DNA of 64,000 nucleotides from Polyangiaceae bacterium (GCA_015075635.1 JABTUA010000001.1:930001-994000); one strand, 5' to 3'. Numbered from the stretch's first letter, positions 49,401 through 60,162 are shown. Notes: generated by a model from the sequence alone, not told the origin. Translations and numbers: made by a program.

Positions 49401-49903
49401 ATGCCGCGGGCGCGACTTCGGGTCATGGAGGTCTTTGCACAAGACGGACGAACCCCCGACGATCGCGGCAAGGTGCTGACGCTCGAGTCTCGTCCGCACT
49501 CCAGCCGGGCGCCGATTCGACGGGACGGCAGCCAGGTCACGCCGCGCCTGCTCTTGGCGGAGGCGGATCGCGCGGCGCGCGGGCTGCTCCTACCCTGGCT
49601 GGGTGACCTGGGCGCGGAGATCGTGGAGGCCCGCGACGGCGACTCGCTGGAGCAGACTCTGCTCGCTGGGCCACGCTTTCATCTGGTGATCGCCAGTGCG
49701 CGGCTGCCGGAGCCGAGCGCGCTGCAGGTGCTGGCGCGCGTGCGCCGTCAGGGTGTGACCACGCCGTTCATCGTGGTGACGTCCGTGCACGGCAACATGC
49801 TGCGCATCTTCATGAGCGACTCCGAGGGCACGGTGCTGTCGAGCCGGATGGTGGACGGCCACAACCTGGCCTCGCTCATCACCGGCATGATCGACAACCC
49901 GCG

Positions 49904-49907
<4 letters not shown>
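49401..49907 (+). CDS. degenerate response-regulator receiver protein
   Basis: The product (168 residues from ATG 49401; ATG 49425 is an alternative) has a ~45-residue basic N-terminal extension followed by a receiver-like fold: RLLLAEADRAARGLLLPWL, then HLVIASARLPEPSALQVLAR and PFIVVTS. In ordinary receivers the third strand ends in the phosphorylated Asp before (L/R)xLP; here Ser99 takes that place. The acidic pair is reduced (AEAD), and the conserved Lys is not seen. It is therefore probably not phosphorylated in the usual way. It converges with and overlaps the kinase gene by 4 bases. Confidence 0.6.
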
Positions 49908-51466
<1,559 letters not shown>

Positions 51467-51546
51467 GCCTTGCCGACCCGTCACGATAGCGCTCGGACGG
51501 CGCGAGGGCAGCTTTTTATCCCGGGCCTTTTTGTGATTACCGAGGG

Positions 51547-52461
51547 TTAGAAGCGAGTGGCGAGCTCCGCGATGGCCTCCGGCGTCGCCGCGTCCTTCCG
51601 CAAGAGCGGCAGCTCGACCTGCGCGCCGCCGAGCGCGCGCAGGCGCGAGAGGCTCTGCGCCTGCACGCGCTCACGGATCGAGCGACGGATGCCGCAGGCG
51701 ATCGCTTCGTCGCCGGGCCGGCTGCGATCGAGCGTCAGGTCCGACAGCAGTAGTGCTCGCTCGGCCTCGCTGAACATGGACTCGATGACGCCGTTGATGA
51801 CCAGCGTCGCGACGGGCAGGAAGAGCTCCTTCTCGAGCGCGTCGTAGAGCTCCAGCGTCTCGTTCGTCGGCATGTCCTCCGGCAGCGTCACCACCACCAC
51901 GCCGCTCTGCTTCTCGTCCTGGAACATCTTCCAGGCACGCTCCGCGTCGCGGCGCAGCACACCGGGCGGCACCACGTCCACGATCACCTTGGGCACCCGC
52001 AGCATGTCCAGGCCGTGGCCGGTCGCCGGCGCGTCGAACAGCACCACGTCGAAGCGCGGCCGACCGTCCGCGCTCTCCTCGATGGCGTGGAACCAGGCCT
52101 TGCCCAGCATGGCCCACTCGTGCAAGCCCGGCACGCCCGCGAAGAACTGGCGGACGTACTTGTTGTCGAAGACGGCGCCGAACACCACCTCGCTCTTCAG
52201 GACCATGCCACCGTATTCGCGCAGCGCGACCTGGGGCACGAGCTTCACCGCGAAGAGCCGCTCCCTGAGCTGCCGCACCTCCGAGGTCAGGGGGGCGGAG
52301 CCCAGGAGCAGGCTGATGCGCTCCTTGGCGTCGCAGGCCGTGACCAGGACGCGTTTACCCCGCGCCGCCATGGCTACTGCCAGGGCGGCGGTCACCGTCG
52401 ATTTGCCGACACCCCCTTTGCCGGTGACGAACAAGAAGCGACGCTGGTCGAGGGGCGTCAT
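51547..52461 (-). CDS. ArsA/GET3-family ATPase
   Basis: The 304-residue protein has the deviant Walker A FVTGKGGVGKSTVTAALAVA, the DAPATGHGLDMLRVP switch region and VVTLPEDMPTNETLEL, typical of ArsA-like anion or tail-anchored-protein ATPases. It is a single half (not the two-domain arsenite pump). Myxobacteria often encode several such proteins of unknown cargo. ATG 52461 directly precedes the conserved start; an extension upstream is not supported. No arsenic genes are adjacent. Confidence 0.85.
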   Translation of the reverse strand: MTPLDQRRFLFVTGKGGVGKSTVTAALAVAMAARGKRVLVTACDAKERISLLLGSAPLTSEVRQLRERLFAVKLVPQVALREYGGMVLKSEVVFGAVFDNKYVRQFFAGVPGLHEWAMLGKAWFHAIEESADGRPRFDVVLFDAPATGHGLDMLRVPKVIVDVVPPGVLRRDAERAWKMFQDEKQSGVVVVTLPEDMPTNETLELYDALEKELFLPVATLVINGVIESMFSEAERALLLSDLTLDRSRPGDEAIACGIRRSIRERVQAQSLSRLRALGGAQVELPLLRKDAATPEAIAELATRF

Positions 52462-52490
52462 CTGCGCTACTCGGAACGAGCTGCCATACC

Positions 52491-53120
52491 ATGCTTCGCG
52501 TCGAACCTTGCCCCGTTTCCGCACTCTGGCCCCTGGCGCTCGCGCTTTGGGCCTGCACTCCGGCGCCCAGCGCCGATCCCGCTGCGTCGGCCGCCAGCGC
52601 CACAGCGCCGGCACCCGCCACGGCGAGCGCCGCCTGGGGGGAAGGAGAGAAGTTCGGCCACGGAGGGTTCCCCGTCGCGAGCGGACCGCGCCTGGCCATC
52701 GTCGCGGGACAAGGCGTGGGGGCGATTCGCCTCGGCGCGTCCGTCGCCACCGTGGAGCGGCTGATGGAGGCGCCCTGCGACGAGAAGACGCAGAGTCTGT
52801 GCCGTTACGTCGCCCGCGCGGTCGAGTTCGAGCTGAACGATCAGGGCAAGGTGAAGCGCATCCGCGCGCACCGGCAAGGCCGCAAGGCAGGCGGCAAGGT
52901 CTACGGCTTGTTCAACGGAGCCATCCCCCCGGACCTGATGTTCGGCATGATCCCCGCGGCCATCCAGCAGTATTTGGGTCCGCCGGAGAAGGTCATCGAG
53001 AACAACGAAGGGGCCGCGCCGGAGGCCTTCGCGCAGCACGTCTACAAGGGCCTCGTGCTCGAGTGGGACAAGCTGCCGAACGGCCGCACGGCGCTCGGCG
53101 GGGCGCGGATCCCGGACTAG
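52491..53120 (+). CDS. lipoprotein of unknown function
   Basis: The 209-residue product has an N-terminal signal (ALWPLALALWAC) and a lipobox-like Cys, an Ala/Pro linker, then a domain containing VGAIRLGASVATVERLMEAP and GKVYGLFNGAIPPDLM. This recalls small 'GIxLGSSxxxVxxxLG' type periplasmic domains in which a sequence threshold predicts repeats of a beta-alpha unit. No family is claimed. It is divergent from the ArsA-like gene, and its stop codon is part of the CTAG next to repeat copy B. Confidence 0.6.
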   Translation: MLRVEPCPVSALWPLALALWACTPAPSADPAASAASATAPAPATASAAWGEGEKFGHGGFPVASGPRLAIVAGQGVGAIRLGASVATVERLMEAPCDEKTQSLCRYVARAVEFELNDQGKVKRIRAHRQGRKAGGKVYGLFNGAIPPDLMFGMIPAAIQQYLGPPEKVIENNEGAAPEAFAQHVYKGLVLEWDKLPNGRTALGGARIPD

Positions 53121-53121
53121 A

Positions 53122-53350
53122 CTCGACTTGGGCAGTCTTGCCACGATCAGATCACGATCATCAGGAGTGGCGAGAACCCACGGGAACTGCCGGCGAACGC
53201 GCTTCGCGATACCCGGAGGGGTGGGCCGGCGGGTGCTTCCTCGTCCCGCGGGATGAGTCGCGACTTTCTCGCAGGTCACGCTTCGGGGTTTGACCTCGAC
53301 GAAACGGACACGCGGCAGGTCTTTCACGGCGTGAGAGTGCGCAAGTCGAG
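53122..53350. mobile_element. MITE-like dispersed repeat, copy B
   Basis: The ~229-bp element starts CTCGACTTGGGCA and ends GCAAGTCGAG, so CTCGACTTG/CAAGTCGAG form a perfect 9-bp terminal inverted repeat; one mismatched base further out, CTAG flanks both sides. It shares ~93% identity with copy A over the first 75 bases and is alignable throughout. It has no transposase. A minus-strand frame in both copies gives FATPDDRDLIMARLPKSR-like peptide, so decay of a coding sequence is an alternative. Confidence 0.65.
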
Positions 53351-53362
53351 ACTAGAGCCCGC

Positions 53363-53881
53363 TCAAGGCTGCCGCACGCGGCGGCGCTCCGCCACCATGT
53401 GCTGCGTGATGCTGCGTTGAGCCTCGGCGGTCTCGACCAGCGTCCAAACGTCGTGCTCCGGCCGCGACGCCGCTTGCTCCAGCAGGATGTCGGCGGCGCG
53501 CTCCGGCAAGATCGCGTCGAAGTGCCGGCCCGGCAGCTCCACCACCGCGGAGCGCACGCAGAGGCCCTCCAGCGTCGCGAGCATGTTCTCGATCACGCGG
53601 CGGAAGGTCTTCTCGCCGAACGCGGAGCGGGGGCCGCAGCCGAAGAACACCAGCTTGTCGAAGGGCAGCTTCGGCTTGCCGGGGACGAGCAGCACCTCAC
53701 CCAACGCACCGGTGGCGTAGCCGCTCCGGAGCAGCTCCGAGACGCGGCCGGCCAGGCGCCAGTCCACCAGCCCGGCCACGCCGTGCGGCGGGCGCTCGTC
53801 CTCGGTCAGGGTGCCGAGCAAGACCTCCGTCGCGGCCAGATCCAGGCGCCTGAGGTCTCGGGTGACGAAGCGCAGGTCCAT
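53363..53881 (-). CDS. stand-alone M17 leucyl-aminopeptidase N-terminal-like domain
   Basis: This 172-residue protein begins MDLRFVTRDLRRLDLAATEV and includes VDWRLAGRVSELLRSGYATG, LLVPGKPKLPFDKLVFFGCG, which match the macro-like N-terminal domain of M17 aminopeptidases. The catalytic C-terminal domain is absent. In other bacteria short proteins like this are often annotated simply as peptidase M17. It follows nusB by 7 bases on the same strand, so it is part of the rib-nusB operon. Role unknown. Confidence 0.6.
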   Translation of the reverse strand: MDLRFVTRDLRRLDLAATEVLLGTLTEDERPPHGVAGLVDWRLAGRVSELLRSGYATGALGEVLLVPGKPKLPFDKLVFFGCGPRSAFGEKTFRRVIENMLATLEGLCVRSAVVELPGRHFDAILPERAADILLEQAASRPEHDVWTLVETAEAQRSITQHMVAERRRVRQP

Positions 53882-53888
53882 CGCTCGC

Positions 53889-54317
53889 TCAACCGGCGGC
53901 GTCCGCGTCCTTGCGCCCCAGATCGTTGGCGATGCGCTCGAGCACGCCGTTCACGAACGCTCCGCTGTCTTCGGTGCCGTAGCGCTTCGCAAGCTCCACG
54001 GCCTCGTCGATGATCACGGCCCGCGGCGTCTCGGGCTGGGTGCGGAGCTCCCAGGCGCCCATGCGCAAAAGGTTCCGGTCCACCCGCGTCATGCGCTCCA
54101 GTCGCCAGTTGGTGCTGGCGGCGCGGATCAGCGCGTCCGTCGCCTCCTTGTCGGAGCACACGCCGCGCACGATCTCGTTGGCGTAGTCCCGACCCTCGGC
54201 GTCACCGGGCATCTCGCGCCAGAAGTCGAAGATGGCCTGATCGGCCTGTGCGCCGCTCATCTCCATGCCGAAGAGCAGCTGCAAGGCCGCTTCGCGTGCT
54301 CCGCTGCGTGCGCCCAT
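53889..54317 (-). CDS. nusB: transcription antitermination factor NusB
   Basis: NusB joins NusE at boxA to support rRNA antitermination. The 142-residue protein has the all-helical family pattern: REAALQLLFGMEMSG, NWRLERMTRVDRNLLRMGAW and PRAVIIDEAVELAKRYG, ending FVNGVLERIANDL. The start gives the N-terminal GARSGAREAAL. It lies 5 bases after ribH, the conserved ribH-nusB order seen in many bacteria. Confidence 0.95.
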   Translation of the reverse strand: MGARSGAREAALQLLFGMEMSGAQADQAIFDFWREMPGDAEGRDYANEIVRGVCSDKEATDALIRAASTNWRLERMTRVDRNLLRMGAWELRTQPETPRAVIIDEAVELAKRYGTEDSGAFVNGVLERIANDLGRKDADAAG

Positions 54318-54322
54318 GGTGG

Positions 54323-54814
54323 CTAGAGCCCGGCGTCGGCGAGGGCCTTGCCGAGGCTCACCATCTCGATGGCGGCCATCGCGGCGTCGTAGCCCTTGTT
54401 GCCCATCTTGGTGCCGGCGCGCTCGATGGCCTGCTCGATGCTGTCCGTGGTGAGCACGCCGAACACCACCGGCACGCCGCTCTCTGCGGAGGCAGCGGCC
54501 ACGCCCTTGGCGGCTTCGGCGGCGACGTAGTCGAAGTGCGGCGTACCGCCGCGGATCACCGCGCCCAGGGCGATCACAGCGTCGAGCTTGCCGCTCTTGC
54601 AGAGGCGCGAGCAGACCAGCGGCAGCTCCCAGCTGCCTGGCACCCGCACCAGCGTGACGTGATCGGACGGGACGCCGTGACGCGCGAAGGCGTCCAGCGC
54701 GCCGGCCACCAGCCGGTCCACGATGAAGTCGTTGAAGCGCGACGCGACGATGCCGAAGCGCGCCTTGCCCGGCGGGATCAGCGTGCCTTCGATGAGCTTG
54801 GGTGAGTCGGACAT
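54323..54814 (-). CDS. ribH: 6,7-dimethyl-8-ribityllumazine synthase
   Basis: RibH condenses 5-amino-6-ribitylaminouracil with dihydroxybutanone phosphate. The 163-residue protein has [34 protein letters not shown] and [20 protein letters not shown] with the catalytic-region His. Length and blocks fit icosahedral or pentameric synthases. It is between ribB and nusB in the operon. Confidence 0.95.
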   Translation of the reverse strand: MSDSPKLIEGTLIPPGKARFGIVASRFNDFIVDRLVAGALDAFARHGVPSDHVTLVRVPGSWELPLVCSRLCKSGKLDAVIALGAVIRGGTPHFDYVAAEAAKGVAAASAESGVPVVFGVLTTDSIEQAIERAGTKMGNKGYDAAMAAIEMVSLGKALADAGL

Positions 54815-54822
54815 CGGAGGAC

Positions 54823-56028
54823 CTACGATAGCTGGCTCGGGCGGTTCTTCACCAGCGGCACGCTCTCTACCACCTCGAGGCCGTAGCCGTGGATGCCGGC
54901 GATCTTGCGCGGATTGTTGGTCAAGAGCCGGATCTGGCTCACGCCCAGCTCGCGCAGCACCTGCGCGCCCAGGCCGTATTCGCGCAGCGTGCCGCCGTGG
55001 GCGCGGCTGTCCAGCGGGGCCGGTGAGGCCAGCGGCGAGCTCTTGGTGCGGCGAGCGATCGACTCGAGCTCGGCGCTCAGATCCCCGCTCGGCGGCAGGT
55101 ACACGATCACGCCGCGGCCTTCGGCCTCGATGGCGTCCACGGCCTCGAAGAGGTTGCGCCCGCCCTCGCTCGCCGGCGAGGCGAACACGTCACCGAGCGT
55201 GGAGCCGGAGTGCATGCGACACAGGATGGCCCCCGGTCGAGACAGGTCGCCCTTCACCAAGGCCATCAACTGGCGATCTTCCACGGTCGCCTCGTAGACG
55301 ATGGCTCGCCAGGCGGTGTCGGTCCTGTCCAGGACGATGTCCGCCTCCTCGGCGCGCTCGACCAACCTCTCGGCCTGCAGCCGGTAGCGGATCAGATCCG
55401 CGATGGTCAGGATCACGAGCCCGTGTCTCTCGGCGAAGCGCTCGAGATCCGGCATCCGCGCCATGGTGCCGTCGTCGTTCATGATCTCGCAGATCACGCC
55501 GGCCGGAGTGAGTCCCGCGAGCCGCGCCAGGTCCACCGAGCCTTCGGTCTGTCCGGCGCGCACCAGGACGCCGCCGCGCCGCGCGCGCAGCGGGAACACG
55601 TGGCCGGGCGTCACCAGGTCGTCCGGCTTCGCGTCGGGGGCGATGGCGACCTTCACGGTGTGGGCGCGGTCCGCCGCGCTGATGCCGGTGGTCACGCCCT
55701 CTCGCGCCTCCACGCTGACGGTGAACGCCGTGCCGAGCGGCGGTCCGGCGCGCCCCTTGGGCGGCTGCATCATCGGCAGCTCCAGCCGCTCCACCTGGCC
55801 TTCGGTCAAGGTCAGGCAGATCAAGCCGCGGCCGTGGATGGCCATGAAGTTGATGGCCTCCGGCGTGACCTGATCGGCGGCCATGGTCAGATCGCCTTCG
55901 TTCTCGCGATCTTCGTCGTCTACCAAGATCACCATCTTGCCGGCGCGGATGTCGTCCAACGCGCGGCGCACGCGGGTGAGCGGCTCGGGCTCGATGTCCA
56001 GGGGGCGGGGGGCAGCGCGGTGAGGCAT
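54823..56028 (-). CDS. ribB: 3,4-dihydroxy-2-butanone-4-phosphate synthase with degenerate GTP cyclohydrolase II domain
   Basis: The first ~205 of 401 residues are a complete Rib[40 protein letters not shown] and [17 protein letters not shown]. The second half aligns with cyclohydrolase II, but zinc ligands are gone: HSECL becomes HSGST (273-277) and the RCDCG block becomes ASEGG (286-290). LLTNNPRKI remains. Such hybrids (RibBX in Shewanella-type bacteria) lack cyclohydrolase activity. GTP cyclohydrolase II must then come from elsewhere in the genome. It sits between ribE and ribH. Confidence 0.85.
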   Translation of the reverse strand: MPHRAAPRPLDIEPEPLTRVRRALDDIRAGKMVILVDDEDRENEGDLTMAADQVTPEAINFMAIHGRGLICLTLTEGQVERLELPMMQPPKGRAGPPLGTAFTVSVEAREGVTTGISAADRAHTVKVAIAPDAKPDDLVTPGHVFPLRARRGGVLVRAGQTEGSVDLARLAGLTPAGVICEIMNDDGTMARMPDLERFAERHGLVILTIADLIRYRLQAERLVERAEEADIVLDRTDTAWRAIVYEATVEDRQLMALVKGDLSRPGAILCRMHSGSTLGDVFASPASEGGRNLFEAVDAIEAEGRGVIVYLPPSGDLSAELESIARRTKSSPLASPAPLDSRAHGGTLREYGLGAQVLRELGVSQIRLLTNNPRKIAGIHGYGLEVVESVPLVKNRPSQLS

Positions 56029-56036
56029 GACTCGAC

Positions 56037-56681
56037 TCAGGATCGGATGAAGCCGGCGCGCTCCAGCACGTCGCGCAGGCGAGCGTCGGGATCGGCGCTG
56101 GAGGCGTCCAGGTAGCGGAGCACGTAGCGCGCGACCAAGTCGACCTCCATGTTCAGCTCAACGCCGGCGGCCAGACGCCCGAGGTTCGTCACCTCGCGGG
56201 TGTGCGGGATCAACATCACGTCGAAGGCGTCGCCCTGGAGACCGTTGACCGTGAGCGAAGTCCCGTCCAGCGTGACCGAGCCTTTCGGCGCGACGAAGCG
56301 CGCGAGCTCCGCTGGCGGCTCCACCCACACGCGCCAGGCTTCGCCCACGCTCTCCACGGAGCGTACCTTGGCCACGCCGTCCACGTGCCCGCTCACCAGG
56401 TGCCCGCCGAGCCGGTCGCCGACCCTGAGCGAACGCTCCAGGTTCACGCGGGCGCCCAACGGCAGCCGACCGAGGGTGGTCTTCTCCGCCGTCTCGAGCG
56501 ACACGTCGGCGGAGAATCCGCGCTCGTCGTGCGCGATCACCGTCAGACAGGCGCCGCTCACGGCGATGGAGTCACCGAGCTCGAGCGGGCCGAGCGTGCA
56601 GGCGACTTCCAGGCGAAAGCCCGGCCCCCGGCGCTCCCGCGCGCGGAGCTCGCCCGTGGTCTCGACCAAGCCGGTGAACAT
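56037..56681 (-). CDS. ribE: riboflavin synthase alpha chain
   Basis: The enzyme dismutates lumazine to riboflavin. The 214-residue protein starts at the conserved MFTGLVETTGEL; an ATG four codons upstream is also possible. It has two lumazine-binding repeats: LGDSIAVSGACLTV / HLVSGHVDG and SVTLDGTSLTVN / LIPHTREVTNLG. The first gene of the ribE-ribB-ribH-nusB operon. No FMN riboswitch is recognised in the short upstream gap. Confidence 0.95.
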   Translation of the reverse strand: MFTGLVETTGELRARERRGPGFRLEVACTLGPLELGDSIAVSGACLTVIAHDERGFSADVSLETAEKTTLGRLPLGARVNLERSLRVGDRLGGHLVSGHVDGVAKVRSVESVGEAWRVWVEPPAELARFVAPKGSVTLDGTSLTVNGLQGDAFDVMLIPHTREVTNLGRLAAGVELNMEVDLVARYVLRYLDASSADPDARLRDVLERAGFIRS

Positions 56682-56732
56682 GCCGCCGTCCATAGCACCT
56701 CGGCCGAGCCGACCGTGATCTATAGTCGGGGA

Positions 56733-57299
56733 GTGCCCCGCCGCTCCCTGGCCCTCGCGCTCGCCGTCGCCGCTTGTGGCCCGAGCGTGAGCGCCATCTA
56801 CGAGGGGAACATCCGCTTCGAGCACTGCTACCGGCTCGACCTGGACGAGAAGGTCGCGCCCGGGCACCGCATCACGTGCTGGAAGGAGTGGAGCCAGCGC
56901 TACACGTATGGACAGACCCGCGATCGCCTGGAGTACGCGCGCCGGCGCATCGCCACGCTGGCGACCGGTGACAGCTCTCGGCCCGAGCTCGACCTGAGCG
57001 TGCACGACGGCGGGACCGGTGCGACGGAGGCGCCGGTGCCGACCAGCTTGCACGCGCCACCGCCGCCGCTGGTCTCCACCGCGACGGCGGGCAAGGATGC
57101 GGGCGCGCCTGACGGCGCCGTCGCGAACAAACCGGACGCTTCGCCCGCGGAGCCGCCGGGCGCCGACTGCGCCGCGGACTGCCGCTCGTCCTGGAGAGAG
57201 TGTCGAGAAGCCTGCAATCCGGACGCGGGAACCAAGCGCGGGAGCTGCAAGACCTGCGACGCGGACTACGGCAGGTGCGTTCAGCGTTGCTACAGGTGA
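56733..57299 (+). CDS. lipoprotein with Cys-rich C-terminus
   Basis: The 188-residue product starts at GTG with a short signal (LALALAVAACGPS). A conserved-looking region follows (NIRFEHCYRLDLDEKVAPGH, CWKEWSQRYTYGQTRDRLEY), then an Ala/Pro linker and a compact C-terminal Cys motif (CAADCRSSWRECREACNPDA, then CKTCDADYGRCVQRCYR). The Cys pattern suggests disulfide pairs in the periplasm or outside. No family is recognised. It is divergent from ribE. Confidence 0.65.
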   Translation: MPRRSLALALAVAACGPSVSAIYEGNIRFEHCYRLDLDEKVAPGHRITCWKEWSQRYTYGQTRDRLEYARRRIATLATGDSSRPELDLSVHDGGTGATEAPVPTSLHAPPPPLVSTATAGKDAGAPDGAVANKPDASPAEPPGADCAADCRSSWRECREACNPDAGTKRGSCKTCDADYGRCVQRCYR

Positions 57300-57310
57300 G
57301 CCCCAATTAG

Positions 57311-57340
57311 TTGACGCGGCACGACGACCGGGGCTAGGCA
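57311..57340 (+). promoter_or_regulatory. candidate sigma-70-type promoter for alr
   Basis: TTGACG (57311-57316) and TAGGCA (57335-57340) are separated by 18 bases and lie 23 bases upstream of the alanine racemase start. The -35 box is good and the -10 weak. This is the only clear AT-rich signal in the 64-base gap. Confidence 0.35.
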
Positions 57341-57363
57341 GTTTCGACAATCCAAAGGCCACG

Positions 57364-58578
57364 ATGACGGTGCAGCATCCTCTGCTCGGACCCGGCGTGA
57401 GCGCCCTCAGCACACCACTTCCGCGCGTGCTCCGGCCGCAGCGGGCCGTCCCTTCGGACGCCGTGCGGCCCACCCGCGCCGAGATCAACCTGGCGAACCT
57501 GCGCCACAACCTGCGCGTCTTGCAGCGGGTGGCGGGCGGCGCCCAGGTCTGGGGCGTGCTCAAGGCCGACGGCTACGGCCACGGCGCCAAGGCCGTCGCG
57601 CGCACGCTGGAGCGGGCCGGCGCCACGGGCCTGTGCGTCGCGCTCCTGGAGGAGGGCATCGAGCTGCGCGAGGCGGGGATCCGCGTGCCCATCCTGGTCA
57701 TGGGTGGCTATTACGGCCGCGCCTGGGGCGAGCTCCTGCGCCACGAGCTGACGCCGGTGGTGTTCGAGGCCGGGCACATCGAGGAGCTGGCGGACGAGGT
57801 CCGCTACTCGTCGAGCGAGCCCATCAACGTCCACGTCAAGATCGACACGGGCATGGGCCGCCTGGGCGTGATGCCGAAGGACGCCGGAAGGCTCGGGGCC
57901 GCGCTCCTGCGTCACCCGGAGGTCCAGCTCGAGGGGCTGATGACCCACTTCGCCTGCGCCGACACCGGTGAGGGCATCGACGAGCAGCTCGACCGTTTCG
58001 ACGCGGCGACGGCCAGCTTGCGCGCGATGGGCCTCTCGCCCCGCTTGCGCCACGCCGCCAACAGCGCCGCGGCCCTCGCGAGCCCTCGCGCTCGCCTCGA
58101 CCTGGTGCGTCCGGGCATCGCCCTGTTCGGCGTCTCGCCCAGCGACGGCCTGTCCACGGAGCTTCGCCCCGTGATGCGCATCCAGAGCGAGATCATCGCG
58201 CTGCGCGATCTCGCGCCGGGCATGAGCGCGGGCTACGGCGCCACCTGGCGTGCGACGCGGCCGAGCCGCATCGCCACCGTGCCCATGGGCTACGCCGACG
58301 GCCTGTCCCGCGGGCTGTCCAACAACGGCTTCGCGCTGGTGCGCGGCAAGCGCGCGCCCATCGTCGGTGTGGTCAGCATGGACATGACCATGATCGACGT
58401 GACGGACATCGACGGCGCGCGGATGGGCGACGAGACGGTGCTGCTCGGCGCGCAGAAGGGCCCGCTGGGCAGCGACGCAATCACCGCCGAAGAAATCGCC
58501 AAGCACCTCGGCAGCATTCCCTGGGAAGTGCTGACGGCGGTGTCGCGGCGCGTGCCGCGCTTCTACCGCGAGCCTTGA
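57364..58578 (+). CDS. alr: alanine racemase
   Basis: Alr makes D-alanine for peptidoglycan using PLP. The 404-residue protein has the PLP Lys (Lys67) in LKADGYGHGAKAVA, the HVKIDTGMGRLG block, and the second catalytic Tyr in MSAGYGATWRATRP plus PMGYADGLSRGLSN. An N-terminal extension of about 30 residues precedes the conserved RAEINLANLRHN. The start is ATG 57364. It is monocistronic or leads the following gene. Confidence 0.95.
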   Translation: MTVQHPLLGPGVSALSTPLPRVLRPQRAVPSDAVRPTRAEINLANLRHNLRVLQRVAGGAQVWGVLKADGYGHGAKAVARTLERAGATGLCVALLEEGIELREAGIRVPILVMGGYYGRAWGELLRHELTPVVFEAGHIEELADEVRYSSSEPINVHVKIDTGMGRLGVMPKDAGRLGAALLRHPEVQLEGLMTHFACADTGEGIDEQLDRFDAATASLRAMGLSPRLRHAANSAAALASPRARLDLVRPGIALFGVSPSDGLSTELRPVMRIQSEIIALRDLAPGMSAGYGATWRATRPSRIATVPMGYADGLSRGLSNNGFALVRGKRAPIVGVVSMDMTMIDVTDIDGARMGDETVLLGAQKGPLGSDAITAEEIAKHLGSIPWEVLTAVSRRVPRFYREP

Positions 58579-58621
58579 GCGCCGGTTGCGTTCCTTCGCG
58601 ACCACCGTTAGCCTTGGCTGA

Positions 58622-59563
58622 GTGAGGGTGAAGCTCGCTCTCGGGTCGGTGCTCCTGGGGCTGCTCGCGTTCGGGGGCTGCTCTTCGAGCACGACGAACC
58701 CGAGCGAGCAGTCGGGTGGCAGCGCCGGGGCACCGAGCGGCGGGAGCGCGGGTGACGCTTCTTCCACGGGCGGCACGGCGGGCGCACCGGGCGGCGGCGC
58801 GCCGGGTGGAGGCGGAGCACCCGGCGGCAGCGGCGGCGGGCCGAGCGGCGGCGGCGGTAGCGGCGCGAGCGGCGGAAGCGGCGGCAGCTGCGGCGCCGAG
58901 CTCTGCAACAACAAGGACGACGACTGCGACGGGCAGGTCGACGAGGGGCTCACGCAGTCGTGCAGCACGAGCTGCGGCAGCGGCACCCAGACCTGCGCTG
59001 CGGGCAGCTGGGGCGCGTGCAGCGCCCAGCAGCCGACCAGCTGCATGAACTACGCGACCTGCAAGCAAGAGCCGCAGTGCTCCTGCCCCTCGGCACCGGC
59101 CGAGACCTGCAACCTGAAGGACGACAACTGCGACAACAACTGCGACGACTTCGCCGGATGTCGCAACGGAGTCCACCGCTCGAGCAAGGCCGGCGAGCAC
59201 TTCTACACCACGAGCCTGACCGAGGCGGCCTGCTGCGGCTTCACCGTCGAGCTCCAGAACTTCTTCTACGTGTACAAGGCAACCACCACGGGGCTGGTGG
59301 CCTTCCATCGCTGTCTGCTCGCGAACGGAAAGCACTTCTACACCCAGGCCAGCAACTGCGAGGGGGCCGCGGGCGCGCTGAACGAAGGTGTGCTCGGCTA
59401 CGTCGCGACCAGCGCCACTTGCGGCGCGGTCCCGCTCTATCGGCTCAGCCACCCGAGCAGCAGCCACTTCTACACCACGAGCCTCGCCGAGAAGAACAAC
59501 GCCGTCAGCGCCTTCGGCTACATCGACGAAGGCATCGCCGGGTACGTCTGGTCCACCTCGTGA
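58622..59563 (+). CDS. surface lipoprotein with metal-binding motif and DUF5648-like repeats
   Basis: The 313-residue product (GTG start) has a lipobox (LLAFGGC), a ~75-residue Gly/Ser linker, the CNNKDDDCDGQVDEGL putative metal-binding motif common in myxobacterial surface proteins, a Cys-rich middle and a C-terminal region with three repeats of the HFYTTS ... GYxxEGxxGYV type (for example GEHFYTTSLTEAACCGF, FGYIDEGIAGYVW), which I assign to DUF5648. Its stop overlaps the rlmE start. Confidence 0.75.
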   Translation: MRVKLALGSVLLGLLAFGGCSSSTTNPSEQSGGSAGAPSGGSAGDASSTGGTAGAPGGGAPGGGGAPGGSGGGPSGGGGSGASGGSGGSCGAELCNNKDDDCDGQVDEGLTQSCSTSCGSGTQTCAAGSWGACSAQQPTSCMNYATCKQEPQCSCPSAPAETCNLKDDNCDNNCDDFAGCRNGVHRSSKAGEHFYTTSLTEAACCGFTVELQNFFYVYKATTTGLVAFHRCLLANGKHFYTQASNCEGAAGALNEGVLGYVATSATCGAVPLYRLSHPSSSHFYTTSLAEKNNAVSAFGYIDEGIAGYVWSTS

Positions 59564-60162
59564 GCCGCCGCCAGAACCCGTACTCCCGCGCCGACGCGCG
59601 CACGCTGGCCGCCAAGGCGCAGGGTTATCCCGCCCGCAGCGTGTTCAAGCTGGAGGAGATCGACCGCCGGGTGCGCCTGTTCGGCCCCGGCAAGCACGTG
59701 CTGGATCTGGGGGCGGCGCCAGGCAGCTGGAGCCTGTACGCGGCGCAGAAGGTCGGCCCCAAGGGACGTGTGCTCGCGGTGGACCTTCAGGAGATCCGCC
59801 AGGCCTTTCCCGAGCAGGTGACGGTGATCCGCGGCGACGCGCTCGACCTGACGAACGAGGCCCTCTCGACCTTCGCGCCCTACGACGTCGTGTTGAGCGA
59901 CATGGCGCCGAGCACGAGCGGCAGCAAGGTGCGCGACCAGACCCTTTCCTTCGAGCTCTTCATGCGCGCGCTCGAAGTGGCGGCGGCGCTGGGCAAGCCC
60001 GGTGGCGCGTTCGTCGGCAAGCTGTTCATGAGCGCCGACTTCCAGGCGGCCAAGCAGGCCGTGAAGGCGCGCTACGCCAAGGAGCAGACGATTCGCCCGG
60101 CGGGGACCCGTTCGGTGAGCTCGGAGGTGTTCCTGGTCGGGGTCGGGCTGAACCGGGCCTGA
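59560..60162 (+). CDS. rlmE: 23S rRNA (uridine-2'-O) methyltransferase RlmE/FtsJ
   Basis: The 200-residue enzyme methylates the 2'-O of U2552 in 23S rRNA. Catalytic Lys is in RSVFKLEEIDRR, SAM motif is VLDLGAAPGSWS, Asp is in VVLSDMAPSTSG, Lys in FVGKLFM and Glu in SSEVFLVG, a full K-D-K-E set. GTG at 59560 overlaps the previous stop by 4 bases. A GC-rich inverted repeat (GTCCGG/CCGGAC, 60165-60194) just after the gene may be a terminator. Confidence 0.93.
   Translation: MSRRQNPYSRADARTLAAKAQGYPARSVFKLEEIDRRVRLFGPGKHVLDLGAAPGSWSLYAAQKVGPKGRVLAVDLQEIRQAFPEQVTVIRGDALDLTNEALSTFAPYDVVLSDMAPSTSGSKVRDQTLSFELFMRALEVAAALGKPGGAFVGKLFMSADFQAAKQAVKARYAKEQTIRPAGTRSVSSEVFLVGVGLNRA

Noticed and set aside
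56694..56732. FMN riboswitch upstream of ribE
   Set aside because: The gap is far too short and shows none of the conserved aptamer sequence.
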